DNA from: Flectonema sp. DT1601
Taxonomy: Eukaryota > Euglenozoa > Diplonemea > Diplonemida > Diplonemidae
Length of the DNA stretch: 64,000 bases
Direction: 5' to 3'
Assembly: GCA_964019425.1 (NCBI GenBank)
Contig: OZ025809.1
Span: 658,588-722,587 of the forward strand
The notes below the pieces were generated by a model, which did not search any database, was not told the DNA's origin, and saw nothing but the letters and a program-made list of their open reading frames with translations. Positions 1 to 19,921 of this stretch are shown piece by piece. Every line of letters begins with the position of its first letter. Position 1 is the stretch's first letter. The position numbers and the translations under genes are program-made.

Positions 1-679
1 TGTAAGATGAAAAGAAAACGGGGCATCCTGGTTCCAAACCTTACGAACAACAGTGGTCTACTAGAACAAAGGAAGACGGTACACTTTTATTTCTTATTTT
101 TTTTTTTTTTTTACCTAAAAGAGATGATGTGCGACCAGCGACCCTCCCTCTCTTGTTTTTCCCTTTTTATTGCCTGAGAAGGCAAATAACCTCTCCGAGT
201 ACTCTTCCTTTTTTTTTTTTTCCCCCCCATTCTTTACTTCCTTAACAATTTTTTGCTATGGAAAAAAAAGAAATAGGAGAAAAAGAAGGAAAAAAATAAC
301 AGAGGGAAATTTAAAAAGAAAGTGAGAGAAAAGAGTCGTCACATATCTTGGAGTTAAGAGGCTAGGGGAAAAGAAAAAAAAAACATAAAAACTGAAGGTA
401 TTATTTTAGTAAGAAAACAAAATAGAACCAAAGGTGACCAATACTAAAGAGAATTTGCGTACGAGTTTAGCTTCTCAATTAATAAGTTTTTTTTTTTTAT
501 ATACTTAACAAAACATGGGGAGGGAAAAAAAAGATTACACAAAACTTACAGTTCACTTCAAATTAATGAAAAAAACATTCTCTCTTCTCCTTTTTACCCT
601 TATGAAAACACGATGAGTTTTAGTTGGTAATTGCATTGCCAAGTTTAAATCAGATTTCAACTTTGGCTAACAAACTTTT

Positions 680-710
<31 letters not shown>

Positions 711-1052
711 CGTAATAATAATCGTTTACTTTCAACTTTAGACAAGTCAGAAAAAGAAGAGGAAATAAATATCGTAAAAGAAATGAGGGGAATGTTAATA
801 TATCAGTCATTCCTTTTTTTTGCGAACAAAAAACACCATTTTCTCACCGCCTGAGCAAGGTTACACGATATGTTACTTTTGCTCGATTTTTTATTTTTTG
901 GAATCGGGGAGGGTGCGATCTGTAAAATTAGGCATAGGGATATACTTTTAAACATGGTAAGTGCTGCTAAAAAGAGATAAACGTCTCTTTGCAAAATTTC
1001 CTTGGTACTACTCAATGATAAATATTAATCCCAGACCTGGAATGGAAAGATC

Positions 1053-1438
1053 GAGAAAATCTGAGTAAAAAACACCCCTAATTTTTTTTTTTTCACTATT
1101 TTTTCCCCCTTCTCCCGCACTCAAGAGATATGCACCTTTTTACTAACAAATCAACCCTAGTAGCAATTATGTAAGGAAAATGTTGCATCTGTGGTGGTGA
1201 TAATGATCATTAAGTATCAAAGTAGGTCCAAAAAGACAGGTAGTAACAATCTGCCTCACCGGCACATGCTTAGTACTCTTTAATATATTTTTGCTCGATT
1301 GTTTTTTCTCTGGATCCCGCTGGACCAGCAGTGTAAAATTAGACCCTTCGATTAATTTTTAGTTTTGGTACTTGTCCACGGCTGAGCTGATTTAGTAAAC
1401 CACAAAATCTCTTTTCTCAATTCGGGTGACAAGTATGT
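1053..1438 (+). repeat. 386-bp dispersed repeat, copy 1
   Basis: This segment matches 53980-54364 in the same orientation with only about four differences (three substitutions and one single-base indel), roughly 99% identity over 385 bases. The match starts at GAGAAAATCTGAG and stops at ACAAGTATGT, and sequence on either side is unrelated. It has no coding potential that I can see. Such near-identity in otherwise unconstrained DNA implies a recent mobile or duplicative event. No terminal inverted repeats are obvious. Confidence 0.9.
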
Positions 1439-3288
1439 GATGCCAACCTCCCGATTTCGGACGGAAATGAACCCAACGATGCAGCGCATTAAAATGCCGC
1501 TTCGATCGAAAATTTTACAATTTTTTTTTGAAAATCTTTTTCAATGTCCAAAATTTGTTCGCAAAAAAAAGGAATGACTGATATATATTTTTTTTTCTTG
1601 CTGATTACCGTTTTGATAGATACAGCGACAGTTGTGGCATGTTGCTTTCCAGAAAGGGGTGAAACTTTGACAATTTCTCCAGAAAGGAAGAAAAAAAAAA
1701 ATTTTTAAAACAAAACTATTAAGAATAACAGAAGATGAACGGAGCAAGGAAAAGAAAGGGAGAGGGAAACCTCTCCCCCTCTCAACCCACTCCTTTATTA
1801 TTCTTTTTTTTACTATCTCTGTATCTTGTACTATTCACAAATCCTACTAACATACCATAACAAAGTTACTACGGGTTATAAACAAGAGAAAGCGTGTTAG
1901 CTTTGTACCTTTTTTTTTTTTTTTTTTTTTTGAATTTTTTTTACAGAAATCGCATGATACTGGAGGGGGGAATATAAATCTATTGTCCATTTACTTTGCC
2001 AATGCAAGTAACGGTGTAATGTGTGTTATTTTTTTTTTTTTTTTTTTGTTCTCCCAAGGTTTTTTGGGAAGTACGACCAACGGAGGAGTTGCAATACTAG
2101 GGAACAATATAATATACACAGTTGCCGAATTTTTTGGCAGAAATCTTTTTTTAAAAAAAAAAAATAATAATAATAAATTGTTTAAACTACCCTAATATTA
2201 TTTTGTTGTCGCTGAATTGCAGACACAAAATTTTGTAATATTAAGGATCACAACACAATAGAAATACTTTTTTTTTTTTTTTTTTTTTCTTCAATGTAAA
2301 AGCATACAAACTTAGGGTACAGTGTATAGGCACCTATATAAAGCTTGTTTCTTTTTTTTTTTTTTTTTCAATAATAACATAACAGATTTTCTGACATTGG
2401 TTAAAAAAAAGGGGGTACCATGAAGCGTACCTATAAGAAAATTAGTTGACTTTGTTCATGCGTGGTGTATGATTAATAGTTGTCAACGAATCTCCAAGAA
2501 AAGGAGATAACAATAATTATGAAACGATACCCCGCTTGCCCGCGTTTTTTTTTTTTTCTTTTTACTGCTTAGCAAAAAAAAAGAAGAAAAAAAACGAAAA
2601 CGAAAACGAATAATGTAAAAATAAAGTATGCAGACCATCACCAATGAAGAAGAATAGTTGCAAAATTGTTGTTACTGGGGCATGGTATGGGAAATAAGTG
2701 GTTGAATGCCATTGTCCAAACACCGTTAATCGGGGGGAGTACATACACATAAAAAACAGTTGCAAACAAAAAGGGAAATGCAAGCAGGAAAATCTGTTTT
2801 TTTATATTGGTGCATAAGGCACTTCACTACTACGAAATACAGGAGAGGGAAAATGTTTTTAAACATAAAATTTTAAATTACAGAAAAATGTAGCACTCTT
2901 TACATCATTATTCATAGATGCTTCCCTTTTCCTGAGGGCTAAACAACAACAACTTTTTTTGATTTGTTTTTTTTTTTGTTTTTTGTTTTTTTTTGTTTTC
3001 GTTCAAATTCATTTATTTTTAGTGGACGATGGATTTTTTTCACTACGCAAGAGTTAACACAAGGCACAATACGAATGCGTAGCAGTCTATAAGATCAAAT
3101 CACACAGGGTGGATGTCACGTCTGTGAAAAAAGACATTTTCGACTCTTCTAAAACTAGCGAGAGCTGAATAGGTACCAAAAAAATGAATTAGTTCAAAAA
3201 AGATGATAAAAAATACAGCTCTCACGACAACAAAGAAAACCGTGTCAATATGCCATGGAAACACGTCAAGTAATGTCATCCTTTCATT

Positions 3289-3324
<36 letters not shown>

Positions 3325-3903
3325 AGACACGCATATTCATAGGCAGGAAGGAAATCTTCTATTTTTTTTTTTTCAATCATTCCATTCTACATAAGAAAAA
3401 AGTTTATTGTATTCTACTAATCAACGAAACAGATTGTGTACCAATCTCGTAACGCCTACAACAATAAAAATATATTTTAAAAAAAAAAAAAAAAATCTCT
3501 GATTAAGAACTTAAGAGGGATAAGAAAATCATCCCTCGTAAGAAACTAACTACCGCTTTCCTTGCGCTGCGTGACAAGCGCTAGGAACTATTACGAGGTT
3601 TGAACCACACATGCAGAGGCTTCGGTAACCATGATGGTATCACAAAAAAAAAAAAAAAGATGTATTTTTTTGAAAAGAGAAAAATACAAAATAAGGTTGT
3701 AACACCAAAAAAAAAAAATAAAATAAAATAAAATAACAGAAAAGAGTGAGGGGAAAAAATAAAATAAAATAATAATAAAAAAAAAGAAGAAAGAATCCAG
3801 CTGCAAAAAAGCTACAAACCTTTATAACGTTTTGTCCTCTTCTTTTTTTTTTTTTTTTTCCCCTGCACTCTTTCCTTTCAATTAGTATCAAAAAATAAAA
3901 ATA

Positions 3904-3938
<35 letters not shown>
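3904..3938. repeat. ATT trinucleotide microsatellite
   Basis: About eleven uninterrupted ATT units lie in gene-free DNA. The neighbourhood also carries AAAAT-type pentamer runs around 3716-3770. Confidence 0.9.
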
Positions 3939-3939
<1 letters not shown>

Positions 3940-5195
3940 GTAAAAGCCTTTTCGAACGAAAAACAAGACGCAACAAGTCCAGCTTTTGCTCATGTCATCG
4001 TCGTCATAAATCACTGTTTTCCACAATTAAAATAAAAAACTTTTTTTTTTTTTAAAAAAGAGTGCGGCTCACAGTAGCACCTTGACAAAAACAAAACAAC
4101 AATAAAAAAAAAAACAGGGGTCCACCGCAAGGAGGTATATCAAATTGTTATTTTTTTCTTGTTTTTTTTGTTTTTTTGTTTTTTTTTCGTGTTTGTTTGT
4201 TTGTTTGCACCTATCTACATCTTACTGCAAATAAACATAAAAATTTTAAATAAAAATAAAAAAACGTCGGTATAAGAAATACGGTAATTACCCAAGTACC
4301 TATAATGATTGGGACTCAAAGTAGTTTAGTTTTTTTTTTTTTTTTTCGCAAAGAAAGGATAAAACAAAGGGAAAGTATTGCTGTCTTGTAATTCTGGTGC
4401 CTGGATGTTGTTTTGTTTGCTGAATGCGAACACAGAAAAAAAAAAAGAAAAAGAAGAAAAAAAACATCCTCACCACGTTCAATCGAGACGCTAGTAAAAG
4501 AAACAGAAATTATGTCCAGAAGAAACACTTCCTTTTTTTGTTTGTGTGTTTGTTTTTACTTTCAATCATGATGTCGGTTTTTGCTTGTTTGTTTTGTAAC
4601 CTTAGACACCCGAACAAACATAATTTGTGTATTATGATTTTGCTTTCTTTTTTTTCTTTTTTTTTTTTATTCCCCCAATTCGGGTGGGTGAAAACATGTT
4701 TGCTTACTCAATATTCCCTATGAATAACCAAGAAACGCAAAACAGGTAACACTTTCTATATGGCGCAGACTCAAAAACTGCATATTGCTTGCTGGGGAAA
4801 GTTATTTTAATTAAACCTAAAAAAAAGACAGAAAGATAACAAAAGAAATACATAACAATGATACCAGTCCCAGTTATAAACACTATCGGCTAACTCAGAA
4901 AAGAAATTAGCGCTGATTTAATTGTCCGGAATTTCAGATACAATCAGTATCTTAATTAGCAACGCAACCTTCGAGTATTATAATGACCTTTCGGTTGCTT
5001 TTTTTCCTGATAAAAAGCAAGCACAGATAGATAACAAAAAAAAAAAAAGAAAATGATTAAAAAAAAAAACTTAGTAAAAAAAAACACACATTAGTGGGAC
5101 ACTTAAGCCGCGAGAAAGGTAAATAAATAAAAAATCAAAACGAACAACAATGAGATAAACCGAGAGATCGTGTTTTTTTTTTTTTTTTGGGACAA

Positions 5196-5395
5196 CCTCT
5201 AATTCCGCACAAAGTTTTTCAAAATTCCTGATTTTAAGTATAATTTCCGGAGGCTGAGAACACTATCAGGACCTGAAGCACAGCCTATAAGCCTGTACGA
5301 TAATTTGTGTGGAGCTGGCGATTTCCTCAAACTTTGTGTTTGGAGCTGGCGGTTTTTTGAAACTTTGTGTTGAAAACTTTGTGCGGAATTAGGGG
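5196..5395. mobile_element. MITE-like element with inverted ends
   Basis: The left end (5198-5217) begins CTAATTCCGCAC and is a perfect 20-base inverted match to the right end (5373-5392), which ends GTGCGGAATTAG. The match extends imperfectly outward (CCTCTAATT versus AATTAGGGG). Inside lies a 31-base direct duplication (about 5310-5340 and 5341-5371), each copy carrying GGAGCTGGCG and AACTTTGTGT. The element sits between two T-runs. At about 200 bp with no coding sequence, it fits a miniature inverted-repeat element. No clear target-site duplication can be read because of the flanking homopolymers. Confidence 0.65.
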
Positions 5396-5402
5396 TTTTC
5401 CC

Positions 5403-10946
<5,544 letters not shown>

Positions 10947-11519
10947 GTGAGTATTCACTAGTCGTTTGATTAAAAAAAAATATTCTGCGCAGCTTTTATT
11001 TGAGTGACAATTGCTCCACACATATTGTCGACTCTGATTTCGGGAAGTTGGTCGTCCTGATTGATGAGCGGAACGTACCTGCTATGCAGAAAGTGGGAAT
11101 ACCTTTGTGAGTATTCACTAGTCGTTTGATTAAAAAAAATATTCTGCGCAGCTTTTATTTTGAGTGACAATTGCTCCACACATATTGTCGACTCTGATTT
11201 CGGGAAGTTGGTCGTCCTGATTGATGAGCGGAACGTACCTGCTATGCAGAAAGTGGGAATACCTTTGTGAGTATTCACTAGTCGTTTGATTAAAAAAAAT
11301 ATTCTACGCAGCTTTTATTTTGAGTGACAATTGCTCCACACATATTGTCGACTCTGATTTCGGGAAGTTGGTCGTCCTGATTGATGAGCGGAACGTACCT
11401 GCTATGCAGAAAGTGGAATACCTTTGTGAGTATTCACCGGTCGTTTGATAAAAAAAAATATTCTGCGCAGCCTTTATTTGAGTGACAATTGCTCCACACA
11501 TATTGTCGACTCTGATTTG
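10947..11519 (+). repeat. 160-bp tandem satellite, 3.6 copies
   Basis: Units begin with GTGAGTATTCAC at 10947, 11107, 11267 and 11426, so the period is 160, 160 and 159 bases. The last unit stops early, after ACTCTGATTTGG near 11519. Copies differ by a few bases, for example CTGCGCAG versus CTACGCAG and ACTAGTCG versus ACCGGTCG. Each contains a short A-run, a TTGTCGACTC segment and GAGCGGAACGTACC. The translated frames repeat with the DNA and carry no family signature, so it is non-coding. Confidence 0.95.
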
Positions 11520-12850
11520 GTTATAGACTATTCTTAGAGGCATTTAAAAGGTTGATAACAAAACAAAAGAAAGTATATCGTCGCCCTGATTGGCGATGAA
11601 TAGGGGAAAATGGGCACCTTGTCACAAAAGCACGAAATTATGTTAAATTAGTTGTTTAGCAGTAATGCTGCAAAGTTGTAAACTTACGGTACTGTATTTT
11701 TTTTTTTTTTTTTTTTTTTAAAAATACAGCACCACAAACAGCCCTTGCATCTAAATTCCATAACTAAAGGTGACAACTGCTCTCACGCATCTCGTCACGC
11801 TCGGCTATTTTATTTTATTTGCTTGAAAAGAAGCAGAGAACTGAAGCTCCATCAATGATAAAGCGTGAGACATCATTTCAGAGATGTACTTACAAAGTAA
11901 GACACAACTCCAGACACGCAAAAAAAGAAGGGGGAAAAGAAAAAAGAAATGTCTTCAAAAACCTGAACTGCTTTCTTTTTTTATAATCAAAAAAACAGAT
12001 AAGGAAAAAAAAAAGAAAAGGAAGGGGTGAAACTTTGACAATGTAAAAACAGTAACAACTATATTTTTTGTCTTACTGACCAGAAGACGTTGTCGAATCT
12101 GGTAATTCGGGAAAAGGAAGGGGAAAATAAAATAAAAATATAAAGAAAAGAGAAATCAGTGTATACGCGCATCAAGCGCCACTTCTTTTTTTCTTTTTTT
12201 TTGAGAATAATTGAGACTTTTAACTGCGTTTTCTGTTTTTTGTGAGAAAATTATTTGCTGAGAAAATAAAAAATAGGTGTGTTATGCAAGGCAAAATAAT
12301 TACAGATACTTGTTAAGGGTACAAAAAGGAAACTAAAAATTCCTCTTTTTTTTTTTTTTTTTTTTTTTGGAAAAAATACTTTGGAGAGGGAAGCTCCCCT
12401 CACATGCATACTGTCATGAAAAGCAGACGGCAAAGTACTTTTTTTTATTGTACGGGGGGGGGGAAAAAAAATTGTTAATAATAGTAGCATAAAAAATGAA
12501 TGACAAAAACAGAATTAAGAAACAAATGATCGGTAGAATGAGTGCCGCGAGAAGGATAGAAAACGAAGATTTAAAAAAAAAAAAAAAGTGATCTGGAATC
12601 GTGTGTCGTTTTTTTTTTCTTTTTTTTTCTTTTTTTTGCATGTTTAAGTTACTATGAGTAATGAAAAAAATATTTTGCTAGAACGTTGTGGCTGGGAATG
12701 GGATAGAAAATATTTCCCTACATCGGTTGTGACAGTCGCTACAGAAAAAACACTGATCGACCACAGCCAGGGACAAACAACCTTTGCGACTGCACTGGCA
12801 TTTATCTAGGGCAGAATACGTATAGGTCGATGGGGGAAAAAAAGAGGGCA

Positions 12851-12888
<38 letters not shown>

Positions 12889-14889
12889 AATAAAATTATT
12901 TAAATAATAATAACTAAATAGTAGCTTTCACGTCTACAAGAAAGAACTGTGATATTAGCAAACTGAGGGACTCTGACTGACATGTTATTTTTCGTTGTAT
13001 CGGTCATCTTACTTTAAGATCGTAAGGCAGGTTCTTCATAGAGGTTTTTATTTTTATTTTTTTTATTTAAATGTTGTAATATTGTTAATTTCCCTAAACC
13101 ACGCGAAAAATAAAAAGGTTCGGGTCAGCGCGCTCCCACCAAAAACAAGGAATGGGAAAGACCCGAAGAGAAAAAAAAGAAAAAAAAGCAAGAATGTCAA
13201 GACAACCAAAAAACAGTATCTGGTCACGACAGCAGAACAACCAATTCAGCACCTAACTGCGTAGGCTAACTAAATTTACATTACTTTGGTCACGACAATG
13301 TCAGTGGTACGGTTGATGGTACTTTTTTGTTTCTATATTTTTTTATATTACGAGATTTTTGTTTGTTTTTTTAAGGGAAGGAATTTTTTTTGTTTTAATG
13401 TTAACCATATATATGTCAAAGAAATAATATTATTCAGCAACACAATTTGGTTTTTTGATTTTTTTTTTATATAACTCAGAAGAAGGGAATTACCCACCAC
13501 TGCAAAAGCACCAAGCAGCTGAACTGGGCATAACAAATATCACAAATAAGTTTCGGTTCAATCCGGGGAAACTCTTTGCTCTACTTAATTTAAAACGAAT
13601 GTAATGGAAATTCAGGGGGGTAAAGCGCATATAAGCCTCAAGAACACGTCGAAAAACAACAGTGATACAAAAATAAGAAGCCTACGCACAGGTCAACGCG
13701 CACCCCTGATTAAAGGAATAACAAAACATAAATTTGAAGAACAAAAAAGAAGGAATAAATACGTAAGTGCTATGAACTAATTAACGATACTAAATGGCTA
13801 ACTTTAAATATTACTGTATATTATGAGTACTGGGGTAACTCACAGCAACAGAAGACCCAATCCGTAGCCGTTTCCGAAGACTCAGCAATGGATTGTTAAA
13901 TTAGCTTTCAACTGAAGGAATGCAATTTAAATTTATAAAAAAAATTAAAGAAAATCTTCAGTATTCCACCTTGCCTAGCTTAAGGAACTATTTTAATAAA
14001 GGCGAGCAAGTATATATCCTACGTCAGTCTTCAAAAAAGAAAGAAAAAAAATAAATAATAATAATAATACGGAAGGAAGAATAGAAAAGAAGAATAGAAA
14101 ATGACAGGATTCCCGTCGGGAAAAAAAAAAAGGGGGTAAATTGATACTTTTTTGAGGTCCCACACACTGAAGGAAAAGAACTATCAGTTACAGCGTAGTA
14201 CGCAATTGAAAAATAAATACCGTTGGAGGCCACGTGAGCACCTCTTGCCCATGTTACCGCAACAATCATAACTCATGAGAAAACACAAAGTAATAAAACC
14301 TTTCTGAAGATAACCAATCCAGTATAAAATCCTCAAGGTAGGGAAGCAGCCTTATAAATAGTCATACGGTTGGGTAGCAGGCAATGCCAACATGAAAATG
14401 AAAGAAAAAAAAACTGTCTAAAGCGAGCAAGCATCGGAAGATAGGCAATATTCTTACTTCTCAACATGCAAAGCCTAAAAACAAGGAGGAAAATTGTAAC
14501 CTGCGATTACAGTCCCCTAGTCGATACCTACTATTATAGCTACAGACACTCACTCGTATTTGAACTATTTTGGTCTCCTATCTAGACCAGGTATTTTGTT
14601 TTATATTTACGACAAATGGCAGCGAGGTTAAGAAGTTAGGGACAGTGGGCGCAGTAGTATTGGCAAGTCTTCCTCATTTTTCTTGCTGTCAGGGGATAGT
14701 CAATGAACGGAAACAAATCATAAGTAACAAATGAAAAGACACATAGGAAGAAGAAAAAGAAAACTAATAGATTATCGTGCAAAAACACAGTAATTTTAAA
14801 AAAAAAAAGATTTAAATCCTACACTAAATGAATAAAGTTTTTTTTCGCAGGGTCGGATTAAAAAAAATAAATAAATAAATATAAAAAAT

Positions 14890-14927
<38 letters not shown>

Positions 14928-15658
14928 ATGATCTTTGCTTTTGCGAAAAGAAATCACAAGATCACACAATTAGATTAGATCAAACTACTACTCCGAATCG
15001 TACCCAGAATGAAATCCGTTGGGAAATTAAATGCCACTTCTTAGTTATTTTGTCCACCACAAATTAAATCAAGGGAACAGAAACCAACTTCATTTTTTTT
15101 TATTTTTATTTTTTCATTACACTTTTCCCTACCAGTATTATTACATTCGAGGTGAGCAGAGATGATTGGCTCGACTTAACTTTCACTCACCGAGAGCGAA
15201 AAAAAAAAAATGCGAGGGATTTTTTGGGTGGGAAAAAATAATTCAATAGAAATCAGAGAAACATTGATTACCACCGAGCATAACAGTAATTACAAAGTAA
15301 CTGAAATGTGTACAGATGACAATGCTAACATGACATGTCAGACGGTACCACAACAACCGTGAGACTAAGAATAGAAAGATTAGAATAGATATATTGCACC
15401 GATTGATGTCACACATTAGATCATCATAACATACGCTCACACCCTCTCCTGATTAGCAATGTACAAGAGGAAATATTCCTTTGAATAAGACCAATAGTAA
15501 CATAAACATCCACAATATACAAAAGGATTATAAGAAAAATATTAAGCGCAGCATTCACCACATTTAGCATCAGTAAAAACAGGAAAAACGGCTTTGTGAG
15601 CGCGAATAATCCTTCTTAGGCGCCAACAGTTGGGAATGCAGCTTGCGCAAGGAGGGGG

Positions 15659-15690
<32 letters not shown>

Positions 15691-15849
15691 CAATACCAAT
15701 TACCAATAAACAAATGAATAAAACGTTGTAGGAATTAAAAAACAATAATGGTCTATCCCAGACTTCGGATTTTTTTTTTTTTTTTTTATTTATTTATTTA
15801 TTATTATTATTAGTTACTTGGCACGTCCAGTACTGATTAATGCAGTCTG

Positions 15850-16000
15850 GGTTACCCGCCCCAGTAGAGGACCCAAGTGTTTTTATAGCTTCGAATTAAC
15901 CTTGCCCAGAGACGAACAAAAAGGGAAAAAAAAAGAAATAAACAGGGATTTTGAATGTTTGACTTTGTAAAATACAAAACTGTATCGCGTAAGTATTAGG
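15850..16000 (+). repeat. dispersed repeat family fragment
   Basis: The block CAGTAGAGGACCC followed by CCTTGCCCAGAGAC (about 15860-15912) matches CAGTAGAAGACCC and CCTTGCCCGGAGAC near 20055-20142. The next block, GAATGTTTGACTTTG (15952-15966), followed by AAAATACAA and TGTATCGCGTAA, matches 61336-61377 and, in part, 21104-21129. This is a patchwork family of unknown type. Confidence 0.6.
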
Positions 16001-19000
16001 CGGAACTTGTCTATGGAGTGGATGGGAGTAAATAAACAAAATATCATTTTTTCTATTATTTAAAAAAAAAACAAAAAAAAAAAAAAAAAAAATCTTTTCC
16101 ATGAGAAAAAAAATTATCAAAATACCGTCAAAAGGGCGGGCGACTAACAGAGAAGCAACAGTAGAAAAAAAAGTGTACCCCCCCCGCACGAAGTAAAAAT
16201 CTTTTTGAACCACACGAATACTCACATAAACAAGGCTCACAAATCAATAGCAATAAACAAGTAAAGCAAGGATATGAACTTGAAAAGAAACACAGTACCA
16301 ACACACGGAATACCAGTGACACAAAAGAACAAGTCGGCAGACCACCGATTAGGGTACACCAGATTACTGATAATATAACAGTTTCCAGCAAAGAGTACTC
16401 AATGAAATTAAACCAAGATGTCAAACCAAATTGTGTATTTTCATCGCCAGGTCTTCCAGAAAAAGTACTCTCTGATATGTTATCTGTTATTGTTTTTTTT
16501 TTTTTTTTTTTTTTTTGTTGTTTTTTGAAAGAAAAAAAAAAAAAAAAAAAAAGAGCAAGCGTAATCGTCATAACAAAACGGAATCAATGGAAATAACTGG
16601 TGGGGGAAGAAAAGAAAAAGAAAAGAGAGAAAGAACCCCCTTCTCGGCACCCGACAGGGACGTATGTATGAGAAAATGGAATAAATCATTTAAGACTATT
16701 ACATCTAGGAAGCCAACTTAGGAACAGCTCTACGGTGTTGAAACCAGACATCCGTGAGACACTCACCGGCGGGAAGAAACATAGACTTTACTTGAATTTT
16801 TTTTTTTTTTTTTTTTTTTTCAAAATTATTTTATTTTTCATTTTGTTTGACGATGAATAGTCTAACGATCATAACAAAAATAAAAAAAATAAATTAAAAA
16901 AAACAAAAAAAAAAAAAAAAAAAAAAAGGAAAGGAAAGAAAGTCATCCATGCTGCCGCTTCATAACTCTGAGCGCATGCCAGTCTGGATAAGTTACTTAC
17001 AAGTGCAATACTTGTCAGCATTGATAATTAGAAAAATTAGAACCTTTTTAAGGAGCTCCTATCATATGCGGGTCGATAAAAAGGACAATATAACGCAAGT
17101 GAAGACAAACTCAACAAAAATTGAAAAAAAAAGATTTTTTTTCAAATAAAAAAACAAAATAAAAAGATATCGTGAGTTCTTTCCAAACCATTAATCCGCG
17201 AGAGAACAAACTACATAGCTACACCGGAGCATGAAGGAGAGGGATGCTAACTCTAAGAAGTTACTACAGCCATCGAACTACACAGCTGTAGTAGAGCCTC
17301 TTTCCAACAAGAAAAGACAGTTAATTCCTCCCGCGAAACAAAAAGTGCAGTTGCAGAGAAGTAAATGCGGAATAAAAGATAAAAAACTTGAACTAAAAAA
17401 ATAGGTGGATCAAAAGAATGCAATGAAAAGCAATCCATCCGTAGCGCAGTGGCCTATAGTTTTTTTAACACCATTCGTCATCATGAACGAGTGGAAGAAA
17501 AAAAAAAGAAAAAAAAGAGGCAAAAAAAAAGAAAAGGCCTGCCTATCACACAAAAGGCCACTGACACTGTGCAAAATCGGGGGGGGTAGAAAAAGAGATA
17601 ACCAACCATGTTTAACAAGAATAGTAGATAATTGCTGGATGACAGTACGACCGTCAGCAATCTGCTAGTTTTCATGCCTAGTAGAGAGGGAAAAAAAATG
17701 CAGAGCATAGAGTTGTCGTTAAAACAGAATAAGAGGTGGGAAAAAAAACAAATCGTATTTTCAGTGAATACGGCAAAAGGTGTAATAAATGAATACAAAT
17801 CCCCTAACGAGAATACAATTGTGCTCTTTTATTTTTAAGGTCAATATCAAAAAGAGATAATCTTAAGATTTACACTAAAATACAAAGTAGTGGTTGGTTC
17901 AGCACTGATGGCGGTTGAGATCTGTTATAACGTAATCACAAAACCAAAGATATTTTATGTTTTTTTTTTTAAGGGTATCATTTGTTTAATTACAAGGAGT
18001 CGGATGCATCCATAGCCGCCCTTTAGAAAAGATACTTCGTTTTTCAAGAGTCGTGTACCCAGAAATAAAAAAAACACCCAACGAAAACGGAATAAAGAAA
18101 TAAGCAACAGAAAGGGGTAATTTGATAATAAGGGGGGAAAGAAATCACAAAGGGAGGATGAATAAATAAGTATTCTTTCTAATAAGCTTTTGTTTAGCCA
18201 GTGAAGCACACGAATCTGTCGTTCTCCTTTCACAATTATAGCGATAACACCTCGGGCAATCAAACGAGAAGCCTTTCCCTTTTGACAAATCAAAGGCATA
18301 GCTATCAATAATAATAAAACGAAAAACACAATTTTTTTTTTTTTTTTTGCACAAAAAAGTTTGCTTTTTCCTTAATATTGTTGATGTAGTTGTTTTTTTT
18401 CCCTCCCTTCTTGTTGCCGTTGCTATTTTTTTCACAACCATTGTGGCTCAGCTTTATTCTTTTAACAAAACGGAAGCGTTATTCGAAAAAAAAAAAAAAA
18501 AAACCAAGAACAAGAAAAATGGATAATAAATAAAAACCTTACAAAAGAAATTATAGATAAAAAAAATAACAAAACAAAGAATGAGACATCATTCCGCACA
18601 CAAGAATAAAAAAGAAGGGGGGGAAAAAAAAGTGCTCCACCAACCATTTAAATCCCTTATGAAAAAATATAGTTGTTGCTGTTGTTGTTGTTTTTTCTCT
18701 CATTCCCCTAATCCAGAAGCCGTGAAGGAATCCTAACTTACCGAAAGGAAAAGTATCGCTACGCGCACTTATGGATACAGGAAGCGAGAAGGGCTCAGAG
18801 GAAGAAGAAGAAGAAGAAGAAGAAGAAAAACAATACAGTAGTTTACGCCTGACCAGATGAAAATAATTTCAGGTTTAAAAAAAAAAAAAAAAAAAGAGTA
18901 TTAGAAACCAAACCTAAATATAAAAAGTAAATCAAAATAAAGTTTGTTTTATTCTCATTTTATTCAATTTGCAGCACGACTTCAAAAAATATCACAAACC

Positions 19001-19921
19001 GATATCGTACCGTGAGACACTCACTGGACATTAACAATAAAACAAGCTTGCTCAAACAGACAGCCGCAGAGTACCAGGACAGTAAGTATCGAAAATAATA
19101 AAATAAAAAAATAATAAATTATTCTTCTTAATTCCATTGCCTTGTTGTAGAATCTGTACGCGGTAAGTCTGAAAAAATGACGAGAAGACGGATCTTATTT
19201 TCATTTTTCATTTTTTTTTCTCTCTTCGCGCGTGAAGGAAGACAGGGCCCAAAAGGCGCCACATTCCTTAACGTTAACAGGGGGGGGAAAAAAAAACTGT
19301 CGGGGGAAAGGGCTTAAGCTGTTTTATCATACTGTAACAGGAACTATTCTTGCTTTTCAGAAATCTCCAAATTTACAAGAAATTTTCCTCACAAATAATT
19401 TCTGATCAAAAAGAGGCAAAAAATAATTTCCCCTAAGAGTTTAGTCTTGTGAGTTTTTTTTTTTTTATTTTATTTTTTCAGCTTAAATTCACGAGAAATA
19501 TTTCTTCACAAGAACTATTCCTTTTTTTTTACACTATTCACAAAAGAAATGATGTGAAAAAAGAAATATCTACTTTCTTTTTTAACTCATCTCAAAGAAA
19601 AAAGAAAAAAGAATGTAGGGGGACGACAGTCACCGAAGGAACACCAATCGCTTCAGGTTTTTTAAAAGAGTATAAAGCAACAATTAAAATTACAAAGTTC
19701 AATCACAATCAGTAAGAGAATTTCTGTAAAAGCTCTCACCCATAGGGGGAAATTTGATACGATACGAAAAGATTTATCTGAGAACACCCAATAGGGAGGG
19801 TTAATTTAGGTTAATGTAAATATATAAAATACCGAACCGCAACAACGATAATAACATCAAAAGGGGGGGTATATTGATAAGCAGGGAAAACGACTGATTA
19901 GTTGGTTTTTATTAAAAAAAG

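Larger units (their letters stand above)
1..5190. other. gene-free AT-rich DNA with homopolymers
   Basis: I see no gene on either strand. Open frames here are short and run through A or T homopolymers, giving poly-Phe or poly-Lys peptides, so they are compositional. The stretch holds dozens of T or A runs of 10-25 bases, a high-identity repeat at 1053-1438 and an ATT microsatellite near 3904. No RNA gene was recognised by eye, although a covariance-model scan was not possible. Confidence 0.7.

Noticed and set aside
3640-4026. 128-codon minus-strand frame rich in Phe and Asn
   Set aside because: It is built from T-runs and the ATT microsatellite, with no family resemblance.
10970-11543. Repetitive protein with units containing CVEQLSL
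   Set aside because: It follows the 160-bp satellite; 160 is not a multiple of three, so the frame changes from unit to unit.
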